Assembly: GCA_937863435.1 (NCBI GenBank)
Contig: CALMES010000106.1
Location: forward strand, 1 to 64,000
DNA: 64,000 nucleotides
Source of the DNA: an uncultured Candidatus Peregrinibacteria bacterium
GTDB taxonomy: Bacteria; Patescibacteriota; Gracilibacteria; Peribacterales; Peribacteraceae
Direction: 5' to 3'
The notes under the pieces are model-generated. The model worked only from the letters and a program-made list of their open reading frames with translations, had not been told where the DNA came from and searched no databases. Positions 41,687-49,660 of this stretch are shown piece by piece (position 1 is the stretch's first letter; every line of letters begins with the position of its first letter). The translations under genes and the position numbers were made by a program.

Positions 41687-43243
41687 TTATTCGCCTGTAT
41701 TCACGCGTCCTTTTTTCAAAAAATCTCCTATACGCTTTTTCCATCCTTGGGGGTGAAGAGTGCGCGACAGCTTCTCCAGTGCATGCACTGCCTGCGCAGA
41801 AGTGTATCGTTTACTGCTGACGGGGTTCAGAAAGCCCTGGAGGGTTTTGCGGACGGCGGGTGAATCGATGCGCGCCAGCGACGATGTAAACAGGTCTTGA
41901 TTGCCTGCCAGCTCGTTGAGTTTCGTTTTATAATACAAAAAGCGAGAATATCCGTTCGACATTCCTTCGATTGCCGATTCTTCGCTTGGCGCCGGTATCA
42001 GTGGTTCTTTGACGATCATCTCAAACAGCATGCATCCTACTGCATAGACATCTATTTTTTCCGACACTTCGACATATTTCTCGTTATTTATTGCGGTGAA
42101 ACTTTCCAGGGGCATATAGGGAGGGGTGCCTGCGCCAAGGCCCTCGGGATTCATGTACGTGCCGTGGGGCTTTTGTATTTTTATCGCATGGCCGAAGTCT
42201 ATCACGCGCGGATTCCGATCTTTTCCGGAGATAATATTGGTGGGTTTTATGTCTGCATGAATGATTCCCTTCTTGTGCAATGCATGGATTTTTTTCATCA
42301 GCACAAGGCAGAATTTGACTGCGTCTGGTGCGGACAGGATATCCGTCTTATGCGTACCACGAACTGCTTCCATGAGAAAAGTTGACCCAAAAGACGAAAG
42401 AACCCTGGGGGTGTCCGGCAGAATTGCGCCGGCCATCATCTGCATCTGCGCCTCATTCATGAGGGTGCGTTCTTTGCGATTGGATGTTTTTGCCACAATC
42501 ACTCCCTTGTTTGCCGTCATGACACGGAACACGCTGTTACGCGCATTTCCAGCCATAAATTTAATACGCTTGATCTGCGGCTCGTCTTCGCTGAGCAGGT
42601 CCGCTGTGCGATTGTGCACTTGCGAGAGTGTCGGATACGATATATCAGTACGCGGATGCTGTCTGTATCTTTCAGAGGCCAGAAATTCTATGACCAGCTT
42701 TTTGACGTACATGTCCGACGGCGTGCGATCGAGCATTTTCCGTCGCATCTGCATGCTGTTTTTTATTTTTTTCAATTTCGAATCTGTCTCTTTTGCTCGC
42801 GGCACGTTTGTGTCTATGTCGTCTGCGGACAGAATGCCTGCGACATGTTCTGCCTCTTGCTTATTGAGCAGATCGTATTCCCTGTCAAACAGCAGCAGTG
42901 CTGCCATGTTGCCAAGCAGATTCTGTGAAAGCGGCAGTGTGCCGGCGCTCATGTCAATAATCTGGACAATGGCAAATTTTTCCCTGTCGATTGTATTGAT
43001 GAGTGTGTTTTTTTCTTGCCTGTCATCAACAGATGTGCGCAGTTTCTGCAGGGCATTGTATATCTTTCGAAGAGACGGTTTCATATACAGCAGCATCAGA
43101 TTCTCTTCAGTTGGTGAAATGGCTGCAGCAACGCTCTCGGGAGACAGCGCATGTTTCGGATTGTCGTCCGGCAGCCCCTCGATGTCCTGCGGTTTTTGAG
43201 TGGTTTCATCTTCCGGCCGCTGCCAGATTACTGATTCAGTCAT
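41687..43243 (-). CDS. Serine/threonine protein kinase-like protein
   Basis: A 518-residue protein whose C-terminal 280 residues are an apparently active Hanks-type kinase: ATP Lys252 in VIVAKTS, HRD-equivalent IIHADIKPTN (327-336), DFG at 349-351 followed by an activation loop ending GAGTPPYMPLESF, and a conserved DVYAVGCMLFEM. The glycine-rich loop is poorly formed (GNARNSVFRV). The N-terminal 225 residues are helical and not recognised, and there is no membrane segment or PASTA domain, so it is cytoplasmic. It follows the VanW-domain gene by 11 bases on the same strand and is probably cotranscribed. Confidence 0.87.
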   Translation of the reverse strand: MTESVIWQRPEDETTQKPQDIEGLPDDNPKHALSPESVAAAISPTEENLMLLYMKPSLRKIYNALQKLRTSVDDRQEKNTLINTIDREKFAIVQIIDMSAGTLPLSQNLLGNMAALLLFDREYDLLNKQEAEHVAGILSADDIDTNVPRAKETDSKLKKIKNSMQMRRKMLDRTPSDMYVKKLVIEFLASERYRQHPRTDISYPTLSQVHNRTADLLSEDEPQIKRIKFMAGNARNSVFRVMTANKGVIVAKTSNRKERTLMNEAQMQMMAGAILPDTPRVLSSFGSTFLMEAVRGTHKTDILSAPDAVKFCLVLMKKIHALHKKGIIHADIKPTNIISGKDRNPRVIDFGHAIKIQKPHGTYMNPEGLGAGTPPYMPLESFTAINNEKYVEVSEKIDVYAVGCMLFEMIVKEPLIPAPSEESAIEGMSNGYSRFLYYKTKLNELAGNQDLFTSSLARIDSPAVRKTLQGFLNPVSSKRYTSAQAVHALEKLSRTLHPQGWKKRIGDFLKKGRVNTGE

Positions 43244-43254
43244 GCGAAAGAAGG

Positions 43255-44661
43255 CTATTGATAATTGTTTGGTACAAGTAATGCCATCCCTCTGGCGTCC
43301 TCATACTTTTTCATCATCGAGTGCCAGACAGGTTTGGCATAGGTGGCAATAATCGGCTGTTTTACTTGTGTGCCGTCAGCCCTGTTGGTCGTGCGTACCC
43401 AGCCTATTTCATGATTGCTGAGGGGACGGATTTCACCTTTCGGACGGTTTTTGCTGATGGAGAAATACGGGCCTTCCAGCAACGCTTTGCGGCCGTCATC
43501 TGCGCCGAAGAGCTGCACCAAAACCGTATCGCCTTCGATGTGTGATTGGATATACAGGTCATCCGGCGTGTCATTTTTAAAGCGCAGGTTGACAGCGGTA
43601 TTTTTACCGTTTACATCGTAGGGGAAAATGGTCGCGTCCAGCCCGATACCCAGTGGTTCGTAGTGATCCACAAACAGACTGTGGTTTTTCTTTTCAACAA
43701 TCGGCAGTCCGGCAAGCAGGGCTGCGCGGTACAGTGTTGTGGCTGACTGACAGATGCCGGCGCCAGGCGTAAGGGCAGCTCCTCCGCCGAACAGTCCGAG
43801 TGCTTCCTGCCAGCCTTTTTCAACAGTAATCGGTGCATCGAGGGCCGGAATGAGCGAGAATACGTCACCCTTTTTTACGACAATACTGCGAATGCGCTCT
43901 TCAATCGCTTTATGCACGTTGGCTGTACGGGCGGGAACAGAGCCTGCAAAATCTGAATAGCCGGTTGCAAGCAGTGTCAGTGTTTTTGTCGCTCCGCTGG
44001 CATCTGTCATTGTCACTGTGGGCTGGGTGTACGGCGCCTGAATCGAAATGCTCTGATTGTTTTTTGCAAACGCTTCCGCAATATCGCCGGCAAGAGCTGC
44101 TGCATCCAGCTGAAATCCGGCATGGGCGATACCCGTTGTTGTTGCGCGCAGCACTTTTTGCTTGTCGGTTTCCATGCTCAGGATAGTGCTGTTTTGTACG
44201 AAACGAATGCCCGGAATACCGTCTCGGGCAAGCGACTCGGCGAGTGCCTGTTCATTGATGACAGTGGTTTCGGTCCACAGCTTTTTTTCCGTATGTAACC
44301 ACTCCGGGTGCTCGTGCAATACAATGCGTCCGCTTTGAGTGAATGTGCCGTCAGTTACGGTCACATGAAGTGAATAGGTTGCAGCATCTCCCCCTTGTGG
44401 CGCCGATTGTACCGCCTGATCAGTGACTGCCTGCCGCTCAGCCGATGTTGCTGATGCATCTGTAGCGGCATTATGCTGCTGCGGCAACGGATCGATGACT
44501 CCCCTCTTTTCGGATTCCTGCGTAAAGAGCGAGAGGGCGATAATAAACAGCACGCTGATCATCAGCGGTGCGACGATCTGGATAATGTTGCTATCGCGCT
44601 TTTTGCGATAGATTTTGTGCTGCTGAAAACGCTTTTTGTGGAGTGTGTGTTTGTGTTGCAT
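43255..44661 (-). CDS. VanW-domain exported membrane-anchored protein
   Basis: A 468-residue protein with a basic cytoplasmic tail, one membrane segment (residues about 32-50), and a large outside part: a putative peptidoglycan-binding/G5-like region and a VanW domain near residues 225-400 (ANVHKAIEERIRSIVVKKGDVFS, GAGICQSATTLYRAALLAGL, NHSLFVDHYEPLGIGLDAT). VanW proteins occur in glycopeptide-resistance and wall-remodelling contexts but their chemistry is not established. Start ATG 44661 is supported by TATAAT 7 bases upstream. Operon with the kinase downstream. Confidence 0.9.
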   Translation of the reverse strand: MQHKHTLHKKRFQQHKIYRKKRDSNIIQIVAPLMISVLFIIALSLFTQESEKRGVIDPLPQQHNAATDASATSAERQAVTDQAVQSAPQGGDAATYSLHVTVTDGTFTQSGRIVLHEHPEWLHTEKKLWTETTVINEQALAESLARDGIPGIRFVQNSTILSMETDKQKVLRATTTGIAHAGFQLDAAALAGDIAEAFAKNNQSISIQAPYTQPTVTMTDASGATKTLTLLATGYSDFAGSVPARTANVHKAIEERIRSIVVKKGDVFSLIPALDAPITVEKGWQEALGLFGGGAALTPGAGICQSATTLYRAALLAGLPIVEKKNHSLFVDHYEPLGIGLDATIFPYDVNGKNTAVNLRFKNDTPDDLYIQSHIEGDTVLVQLFGADDGRKALLEGPYFSISKNRPKGEIRPLSNHEIGWVRTTNRADGTQVKQPIIATYAKPVWHSMMKKYEDARGMALLVPNNYQ

Positions 44662-44668
44662 TAATGTT

Positions 44669-44697
44669 ATTATACTATAATATATACAAAATAGCAA
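44669..44697 (-). promoter_or_regulatory. Promoter of the VanW gene, predicted leaderless
   Basis: On minus: TTGCTA (44692-44697), a 17-base spacer, perfect TATAAT (44669-44674), 7 bases, ATG. Confidence 0.7.
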
Positions 44698-44772
44698 ATA
44701 TTAATCATAATAATAAAAATGATCAAAGCGCACTTTTGCGCATACAATAGAACAAAAGCTGTGTTTTAAATG

Positions 44773-44832
44773 CCGGTTGCCCCCTCCGAAGAACGGGCCG
44801 CATCTATGTCTGGTTCTATCCGTCGGCAACCG
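44773..44832. other. Nested hairpin in the VanW upstream region
   Basis: CGGTTGCC (44775-44782 region) pairs with GGCAACCG (44825-44832); inside, AGAAC pairs with GTTCT. It could be a small RNA or an operator; no known RNA family was recognised. Confidence 0.35.
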
Positions 44833-44842
44833 AAAAATCTTC

Positions 44843-44872
44843 AAAAAAAGAGCCACCGGAGTGGCCCTCTTC
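44843..44872 (-). terminator. Terminator after the cca operon
   Basis: On minus: GAGGGCCAC, loop TCCG, GTGGCTC and then a TTTTTTT run; about 75 bases after the stop of gene 44948. Confidence 0.8.
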
Positions 44873-44947
44873 TTCTTTCCTGTTCCTGCATGTCTGTACT
44901 GCACTATACGTCCCGGGAATTAAGGATGAATTAAGGAGGAGAGATAA

Positions 44948-45151
44948 TTACTTGGCATTCAGATAATCGATCCATTCGACGGTGGATCCAATGGGTTGTT
45001 TTGCCAGGCGATCGAAAGCGGTATCGCTTTTCGCGAGTCTCTTACCGGACTCAGACAAATACGACAGGGTAATCACCAGATTTTCCCCTGACCGAATGAG
45101 AAACAGTTTGTTGTTACGCAGAGCGTATGGATACAGGATGGCTGAGTGCAT
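44948..45151 (-). CDS. Small hypothetical protein coupled to cca
   Basis: A 67-residue soluble protein of unknown family: FLIRSGENLVITLSYLSESG looks like a beta hairpin, followed by a helical, charged part. Its ATG lies 3 bases after the cca stop, and a terminator follows, so it is probably the last gene of the cca transcript. Confidence 0.55.
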   Translation of the reverse strand: MHSAILYPYALRNNKLFLIRSGENLVITLSYLSESGKRLAKSDTAFDRLAKQPIGSTVEWIDYLNAK

Positions 45152-45154
45152 GCT

Positions 45155-46570
45155 TCAGGAAGTTTTTTTTACAAGAAAATCCTTCGCCTCCTGCTTGGTC
45201 GTCACTTCTTTACGAATTTGTGCATCCAATAATTTCTGCATTAGTTCCCCTACTTTGGCGCCGGGCTTGATGCCAAGGAGTTCGATGATGTCATTTCCGC
45301 TCAGCAATGCTTTTGGTGGTTTGGGATGACTATTGAGAAAGCGATTGTAGTCGGTGACTATAGCGTCATAGAGTTTGAATTCTGATGGTGTCGTGCCAGC
45401 GATATCGAGCCAGAAGATCTGCAGGAGTTCGGGAAACCACGGGTGAAAATACCAGTGCGCTTTGCGTTCGTCGTTCATGTCGGCAAACGAACCCATCATC
45501 ATGTGATGATCGATGAGCCAGCTGAGTTTCTCGATCCGCTTCCGCGGCATCTGCAGTCGTGTCATGGCTTTGGCGGTGAGCTGTGCGGATACAGTCGCGT
45601 GGTGATCGAACCGGATGCGCTCTTTGAGCGAAAAAGTTTCGGCTTTGCCACAGTCGTGAAACAGCGCTGCGATGCGCACATCAATCCCCTGCTCGTCTTT
45701 AAACGATCTTACGCACTGGAGTGAATGCTCCCACACATCGCCTTCGTGATGATAGTCTTTCGGTTGGGCAATGCCTTTGCAGGCATACAGCTCAGGAAGA
45801 ATATATTTGAGAATCCCCAGTTCCCACAAATCTTCCAATGCGCGTGCCGGGTTGGGACACAGCAGCATTTTTTCGAGTTCCTGCAGTTGCCGACTTGCTG
45901 ATAATACCTCACTCATCGATGCTAATTCCTGGAGTGCACGGTAGGTGTCCGGATGATACTGACCGTCGAGTGTTGCCCGAAAGCGCACGGCACGCAGCAT
46001 GCGCAGAGCATCGTGTTTGATGCGGATTGCGGGATCGCCAATAAAATTGATGAGCTTCTCTTTCAGATCTGCTTCACCGTTGAACGGATCGTACAGTTCG
46101 CTTGAAATAGGGTTCCAATACAGTGCATTGATTGTCAGATCGCGACGCGCAGCATCTTTCTCGCGTGTACCAAATACCACGGATTCCGGATGGCGGCCGT
46201 CGGATACTTCATCGTCTTCCCGAAAGGTCGTGACTTCGATGTTCACGCGCTGCAGTTGGACAATGATGCTACCAAATGCTTTGCCGATATCTTTATTTTT
46301 GGGAAACAGCTTCTGCACTTCATGTGGTGGTGCGTTTGTTGCGATGTCGATTTCGTACGGCAGCTTTCCAAGCCACATATCGCGCACACAGCCGCCAACC
46401 CACCACGCTTCGTAACCGGCATCGAGCAGAGTTTCGACAATAGTATACGCAGCACGACCGTGAGGAGTTTCTAGGGCTTGGGTGATGATGTTGGGAGAGA
46501 GAGGCACAGAGGGGTAGGTAAGGTGGGTCTTGTGAGTAATGCGGGTAAGGCGGGTATTTTTGTGCTTCAT
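45155..46570 (-). CDS. cca: CCA tRNA nucleotidyltransferase/poly(A) polymerase family, with HD domain
   Basis: Adds or repairs the 3'-CCA of tRNA. The nucleotidyltransferase head has WWVGGCVRDMWLG and the catalytic YEIDIAT (DxD), then RRDLTINALYWN; the middle has the RNA-binding region RIKHDALRMLRAVRFRATL; the C-terminal half has an HD phosphohydrolase domain (HHEGDVWEHSLQ, ALFHDCGKAETF). Since all three tRNAs checked encode CCA, its job is probably repair. The first 20 codons from ATG 46570 are translated period-9 repeat (THKTHLTYPS), so GTG 46507 (VPLSPNIITQAL) is a likely true start. Confidence 0.93.
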   Translation of the reverse strand: MKHKNTRLTRITHKTHLTYPSVPLSPNIITQALETPHGRAAYTIVETLLDAGYEAWWVGGCVRDMWLGKLPYEIDIATNAPPHEVQKLFPKNKDIGKAFGSIIVQLQRVNIEVTTFREDDEVSDGRHPESVVFGTREKDAARRDLTINALYWNPISSELYDPFNGEADLKEKLINFIGDPAIRIKHDALRMLRAVRFRATLDGQYHPDTYRALQELASMSEVLSASRQLQELEKMLLCPNPARALEDLWELGILKYILPELYACKGIAQPKDYHHEGDVWEHSLQCVRSFKDEQGIDVRIAALFHDCGKAETFSLKERIRFDHHATVSAQLTAKAMTRLQMPRKRIEKLSWLIDHHMMMGSFADMNDERKAHWYFHPWFPELLQIFWLDIAGTTPSEFKLYDAIVTDYNRFLNSHPKPPKALLSGNDIIELLGIKPGAKVGELMQKLLDAQIRKEVTTKQEAKDFLVKKTS

Positions 46571-46630
46571 CGAGCTTGGCTTCTGTTCACGCGCCTTACC
46601 CGCAATACCCGCTTTACGCGCCTTACTTTT
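46513..46630. repeat. Period-9 inverted hairpin (GTAAGGCGG word), copy 3
   Basis: Left arm GTAAGGTGG GTCTTGTGA GTAATGCGG GTAAGGCGG GTATTTTTG; right arm TTACCCGCA ATACCCGCT TTACGCGCC TTACTTTTT. The left arm overlaps the annotated 5' end of cca and the right arm the stop of the YerC-like gene. Confidence 0.85.
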
Positions 46631-46907
46631 TCAGCTTTTTGTACATTTTCTCAAACGCACCGCTGCCGTGCTTGAGCATGGTTGAGCCACGTGTAATTTT
46701 GCTGATGGATATGCCAAGGTCTTCGGCTATCTGACGTTGAGGTTTTCCTTCGATGAGCTCCTGAATGAGTTGCCAACGCTGCGCCAGATCGTCAATTTCC
46801 TGCGGAGTAAACAGATCTTCCAGCATCGTCTTTGCCTCTTTCTCGTTTTCAATCGCTGCGAAAAGAGCGAAGAGTTCCTTGTAGTAACGAGCAGGAAGAG
46901 TGGACAT
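46623..46907 (-). CDS. TrpR-like regulator, YerC/YecD family
   Basis: A 94-residue DNA-binding protein of the TrpR/YerC family: helix-rich N-terminus, DLFTPQEIDDLAQRWQLIQEL, and the helix-turn-helix KPQRQIAEDLGISISKITRGSTML. YerC members are usually of unknown target. Start ATG 46907 gives the family's length. It is upstream of cca on the same strand, separated by the period-9 hairpin. Confidence 0.9.
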   Translation of the reverse strand: MSTLPARYYKELFALFAAIENEKEAKTMLEDLFTPQEIDDLAQRWQLIQELIEGKPQRQIAEDLGISISKITRGSTMLKHGSGAFEKMYKKLKK

Positions 46908-46954
46908 GGATTCATTATACGGCAAAAGTCGTTGTCGAAGAATGAGGAATAGAA

Positions 46955-47055
46955 ATCCGAAGATCAAAATACTAAATCCGAGACAAATTCGATTTTTTAA
47001 ACTCGAATTTCAAAATTGTGTAATATTTGGTTCTTTGATATTCGTATTTTCTTGT
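46955..47055. repeat. Period-7 inverted hairpin (AATCCGA word)
   Basis: GAATAGA AATCCGA AGATCAA AATACTA AATCCGA GACAAAT, then complementary TCGAATT TCAAAAT TGTGTAA TATTTGG TTCTTTG ATATTCG. Related to the copies at 29911 and 30702 (shared TATTTGGTTCTTTGA). Confidence 0.75.
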
Positions 47056-47082
47056 TTGTATCTTTGCCTCCAAATTTTCCGC

Positions 47083-47088
47083 TACAAT
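47083..47088 (+). promoter_or_regulatory. -10 box (TACAAT), predicted leaderless
   Basis: TACAAT followed by only 6 bases (cttttc) before ATG 47095. No convincing -35 and no Shine-Dalgarno. Confidence 0.45.
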
Positions 47089-47094
47089 CTTTTC

Positions 47095-47919
47095 ATGCTC
47101 AATATTGCCGTTGCCGGTGCGCCACTTCAAACACCCAAACCTGGTGGTACCTGCGAAGGGCTCAAATATGCTCACTCACTTGGTATTCGTGCCATGGAAC
47201 TGGAATGGGTGCAGCAAGTGCCCAAGAACGTTGAAAGGATGGCCGAGATTCGCACCTGTGCCGAAGAACTGGGTATGAATTTGACAGTGCATGCGCCGTA
47301 TTACATCAATCTCAACTCTCCCGAACCGGCCACTCTTGCAGCGAGCAAGAAGCGTATTATCGATGCTCTGACTATGGCCGAACTGTGCGGTGCCAAATCT
47401 GTCTGTGTGCATGCGGCGTTTTACTTAAAGCAGGATCCTAAAGATGTGACCGAACGCATCAAGAAAGCAACCGAAGAAATTTTGAAAGATAAGAAGAAGC
47501 TATTTCCCCATGTCAATTTGGCATACGAAACCATGGGCAAGCCTGTGCAGTGGGGCACGCTGGAAGAAGTGCTGGAAGTGAGCAAAGAGTTCGGCATTTA
47601 TCCAACTGTTGATCCAGCTCATTTGCATGCGCGTTACAACGGCAAAATCAATTCAACGGCTGAGTGGAACGAGATGCTCGATACGTATCAGAGCTATCTC
47701 GGCAAAGAATCATTGCAAAATATGCACATGCATTTTTCCGGCATCCAGTACACCGAAAAAGGCGAACGCAAGCATTTGCCTTTCGCTGAGTGCGATGCCC
47801 CGTGGAAAGATTTTATTGCAATCCTGAAAAAGCGAAAAGTCGGTGGCCAGCTCGTGTGCGAGTCTCCAGCGATGGAAGATGATACGGTGTTGCTGATTAA
47901 AACGTATAAAGAGGCCTGA
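47095..47919 (+). CDS. TIM-barrel protein of the endonuclease IV/xylose isomerase-like superfamily
   Basis: A 274-residue protein of the AP-endonuclease-2 superfamily. Features: IAVAGAPLQTPKPGGTCEGL, LTVHAPYYINLNSPEP (metal His), SVCVHAAFYLK, the metal Glu in LAYETMGKPVQWGTL, PTVDPAHLHARY and MHMHFSGIQYTEKG with His ligands. The pattern G-HAPYxINL is that of endonuclease IV (nfo), so DNA base-excision repair is the most likely role; a sugar isomerase is the alternative. The -10 box decides ATG 47095. Confidence 0.85.
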   Translation: MLNIAVAGAPLQTPKPGGTCEGLKYAHSLGIRAMELEWVQQVPKNVERMAEIRTCAEELGMNLTVHAPYYINLNSPEPATLAASKKRIIDALTMAELCGAKSVCVHAAFYLKQDPKDVTERIKKATEEILKDKKKLFPHVNLAYETMGKPVQWGTLEEVLEVSKEFGIYPTVDPAHLHARYNGKINSTAEWNEMLDTYQSYLGKESLQNMHMHFSGIQYTEKGERKHLPFAECDAPWKDFIAILKKRKVGGQLVCESPAMEDDTVLLIKTYKEA

Positions 47920-47972
47920 ATCGAAAAACGTCGTTCGCGTGCTCAGTAGTTCGTGCGTTGTGGCTTGTTTTT

Positions 47973-47981
47973 TGGTATAAT
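47973..47981 (+). promoter_or_regulatory. Extended -10 promoter of gap
   Basis: TGGTATAAT: a perfect TATAAT (47976-47981) with the TGN extension, 28 bases before ATG 48010. The leader is pyrimidine-rich (ctcttcttcccttttttct). Confidence 0.65.
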
Positions 47982-48009
47982 AGAGACATTCTCTTCTTCC
48001 CTTTTTTCT

Positions 48010-49014
48010 ATGAATATCGCCATTAACGGTTTTGGTCGTATTGGTCGTCAGGCCCTTCGCATCATTATGCAGAGTCACCCGGACATCAATGTCGTTCTCA
48101 TCAACGATCTGACGGACCCGGCAACCCTCGCTCACTTGTTTGAATACGATTCTTCGTTTGGGCATTACAACGCTGACATGCGCGTGGAGGGCGATAAGTT
48201 TAAGACCAAGCATGGCGATATCACCATCACCGCACAGAAAGATCCGTTGCTTCTGCCGCACAAAGATCTGAAAGTAGATATTGTTCTGGAGTGCACGGGC
48301 TTTTTTACCAGCAAAGAAGGAGCGTCCGCTCACTTAAAAGCTGGCGCGAAGAAGGTGATTATTTCCGCTCCGGCCAAAGATGCTGTCGATGGCACATTTT
48401 GTATTGGCGTGAATCATGAAACATATGATTCCAAAACAATGAACATTATTTCGAATGCGTCCTGCACCACAAACTGTTTGGCCCCAATGGCCAAAGTCCT
48501 GAATGATTCCTTCGGTATCGAGTATGGATTAATGACGACGATTCACAGCTACACCAACGATCAGAACTTGCTGGATCTCCCTCACAAAGATTTGCGTCGT
48601 GCCCGCGCTGCTGCCGTAAACATTGTGCCAAGCAGCACCGGTGCTGCCAAAGCAATCGGGCTCGTTATTCCGGAACTGAATGGCAAGATGAACGGTATGT
48701 CTATGCGTGTCCCTACCCCAACGGGCAGTATTACCGATCTCACCATCATTACGAAGAAGCCGACGACCAAAGAAGAAGTGAACGCGGCGTTCAAGAAAGC
48801 ATCCGAAGGTGCCATGAAAGGTATTCTCGGCTACGAAACAAAGCCGCTCGTCCTCAAGGATTTCGTCGGAGATCCGCGCAGTTCCATCATCGATGCGGAA
48901 CTCACGCAAGTCATCGGCGGCACGCTTGTCAAAACATTCTCGTGGTACGACAACGAGTGGGGGTATAGCAATCGTTTGGTGGAGTTGGCGGGGTATGTGG
49001 GAAGTAAATTATAG
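48010..49014 (+). CDS. gap: Glyceraldehyde-3-phosphate dehydrogenase
   Basis: NAD(P)-linked glycolytic enzyme. The 334-residue protein opens AINGFGRIGRQALRI (NAD-binding), has SNASCTTNCLAPMAKVL with the catalytic Cys, TIHSYTNDQNLLDLPHKDLRRARAA, and ends WYDNEWGYSNRLVEL. Length and motifs are standard. It is monocistronic and is followed by a period-7 hairpin and a large gene-free region. Confidence 0.97.
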   Translation: MNIAINGFGRIGRQALRIIMQSHPDINVVLINDLTDPATLAHLFEYDSSFGHYNADMRVEGDKFKTKHGDITITAQKDPLLLPHKDLKVDIVLECTGFFTSKEGASAHLKAGAKKVIISAPAKDAVDGTFCIGVNHETYDSKTMNIISNASCTTNCLAPMAKVLNDSFGIEYGLMTTIHSYTNDQNLLDLPHKDLRRARAAAVNIVPSSTGAAKAIGLVIPELNGKMNGMSMRVPTPTGSITDLTIITKKPTTKEEVNAAFKKASEGAMKGILGYETKPLVLKDFVGDPRSSIIDAELTQVIGGTLVKTFSWYDNEWGYSNRLVELAGYVGSKL

Positions 49015-49015
49015 A

Positions 49016-49088
49016 GAGAACGTAGAATGTAGAACGTGGAACGTAGAATAGTAAATCCTACGTTCTATCGTTCTACGTTCTGTATTCT
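49016..49088. repeat. Period-7 inverted hairpin (GAACGTA/GTAGAAT word)
   Basis: GAACGTA GAATGTA GAACGTG GAACGTA GAATAGT, then complementary TACGTTC TATCGTTC TACGTTC TGTATTC. It begins 2 bases after the gap stop. Confidence 0.85.
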
Positions 49089-49372
49089 TATTCGATGAAG
49101 TTTTTGTGAAATCAAATCTTTCTATTTCCTATATCCCCTGCTTGTTACGTAGCTGTAAGCAGGTTTTGGACTGAATGTCGCAACGAGTGTCTGGATTGCG
49201 CGGGCGAGGAGCTGTAAAAGCATACGTTTTGGCGGGAAGGAAGTACACGTGCTTTGTATGTCTGTCAAAATCGATAGTGAAACTTCATTATAGTCACAGC
49301 CAATATTCCGACAAGGAAATAGTCGGGAAAATTGTAAGGATGATCTGAAATTTGCAAAAAATTGATATTTAG

Positions 49373-49660
49373 AGGCCAGTGGCTATTGTTCCGATTTTTG
49401 GCATGGATGAGTTCATGATAGGCCTTCGCTAATACTACCTAGTCTTGGCTTATATGGTGATTAAATGTCGGTGGTAATGTTTCCGATTTTAGGCATAGAT
49501 ACGTTTATTATAGGCCTTCGGTAATGCTACCTGGTCTTGGCATATTGCATTTGGATTATATGCCGCTGGTAGTATTAGCTGGCTTAGGCATTACGAAATT
49601 GTTGTAATCTTTTAAAGGCCTGTGGTGGTGTTTCCTGGCTTAGGCATAGATGATATATAG
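49373..49660. repeat. Tandem array of six hairpin units of about 47 bp
   Basis: Units start at 49373, 49420, 49465, 49512, 49560 and 49616 (spacing 47, 45, 47, 48, 56). Each has a head AGGCC or ATGYC, a GGTAATGNTNCC-like middle and a tail TTGGC/TTAGGCAT, so that head and tail can pair, then an AT-rich spacer of about 15 bases. Spacing not divisible by three excludes a protein repeat. The last unit encodes the stop of gene 49640 on minus. The region between 49089 and 49372 shows nothing assignable. Confidence 0.75.

Noticed and set aside
49373-49660. CRISPR array
   Set aside because: The repeat units are too diverged, the intervening sequences are only about 15 bases and themselves AT-rich and similar, and no cas genes are in the window.
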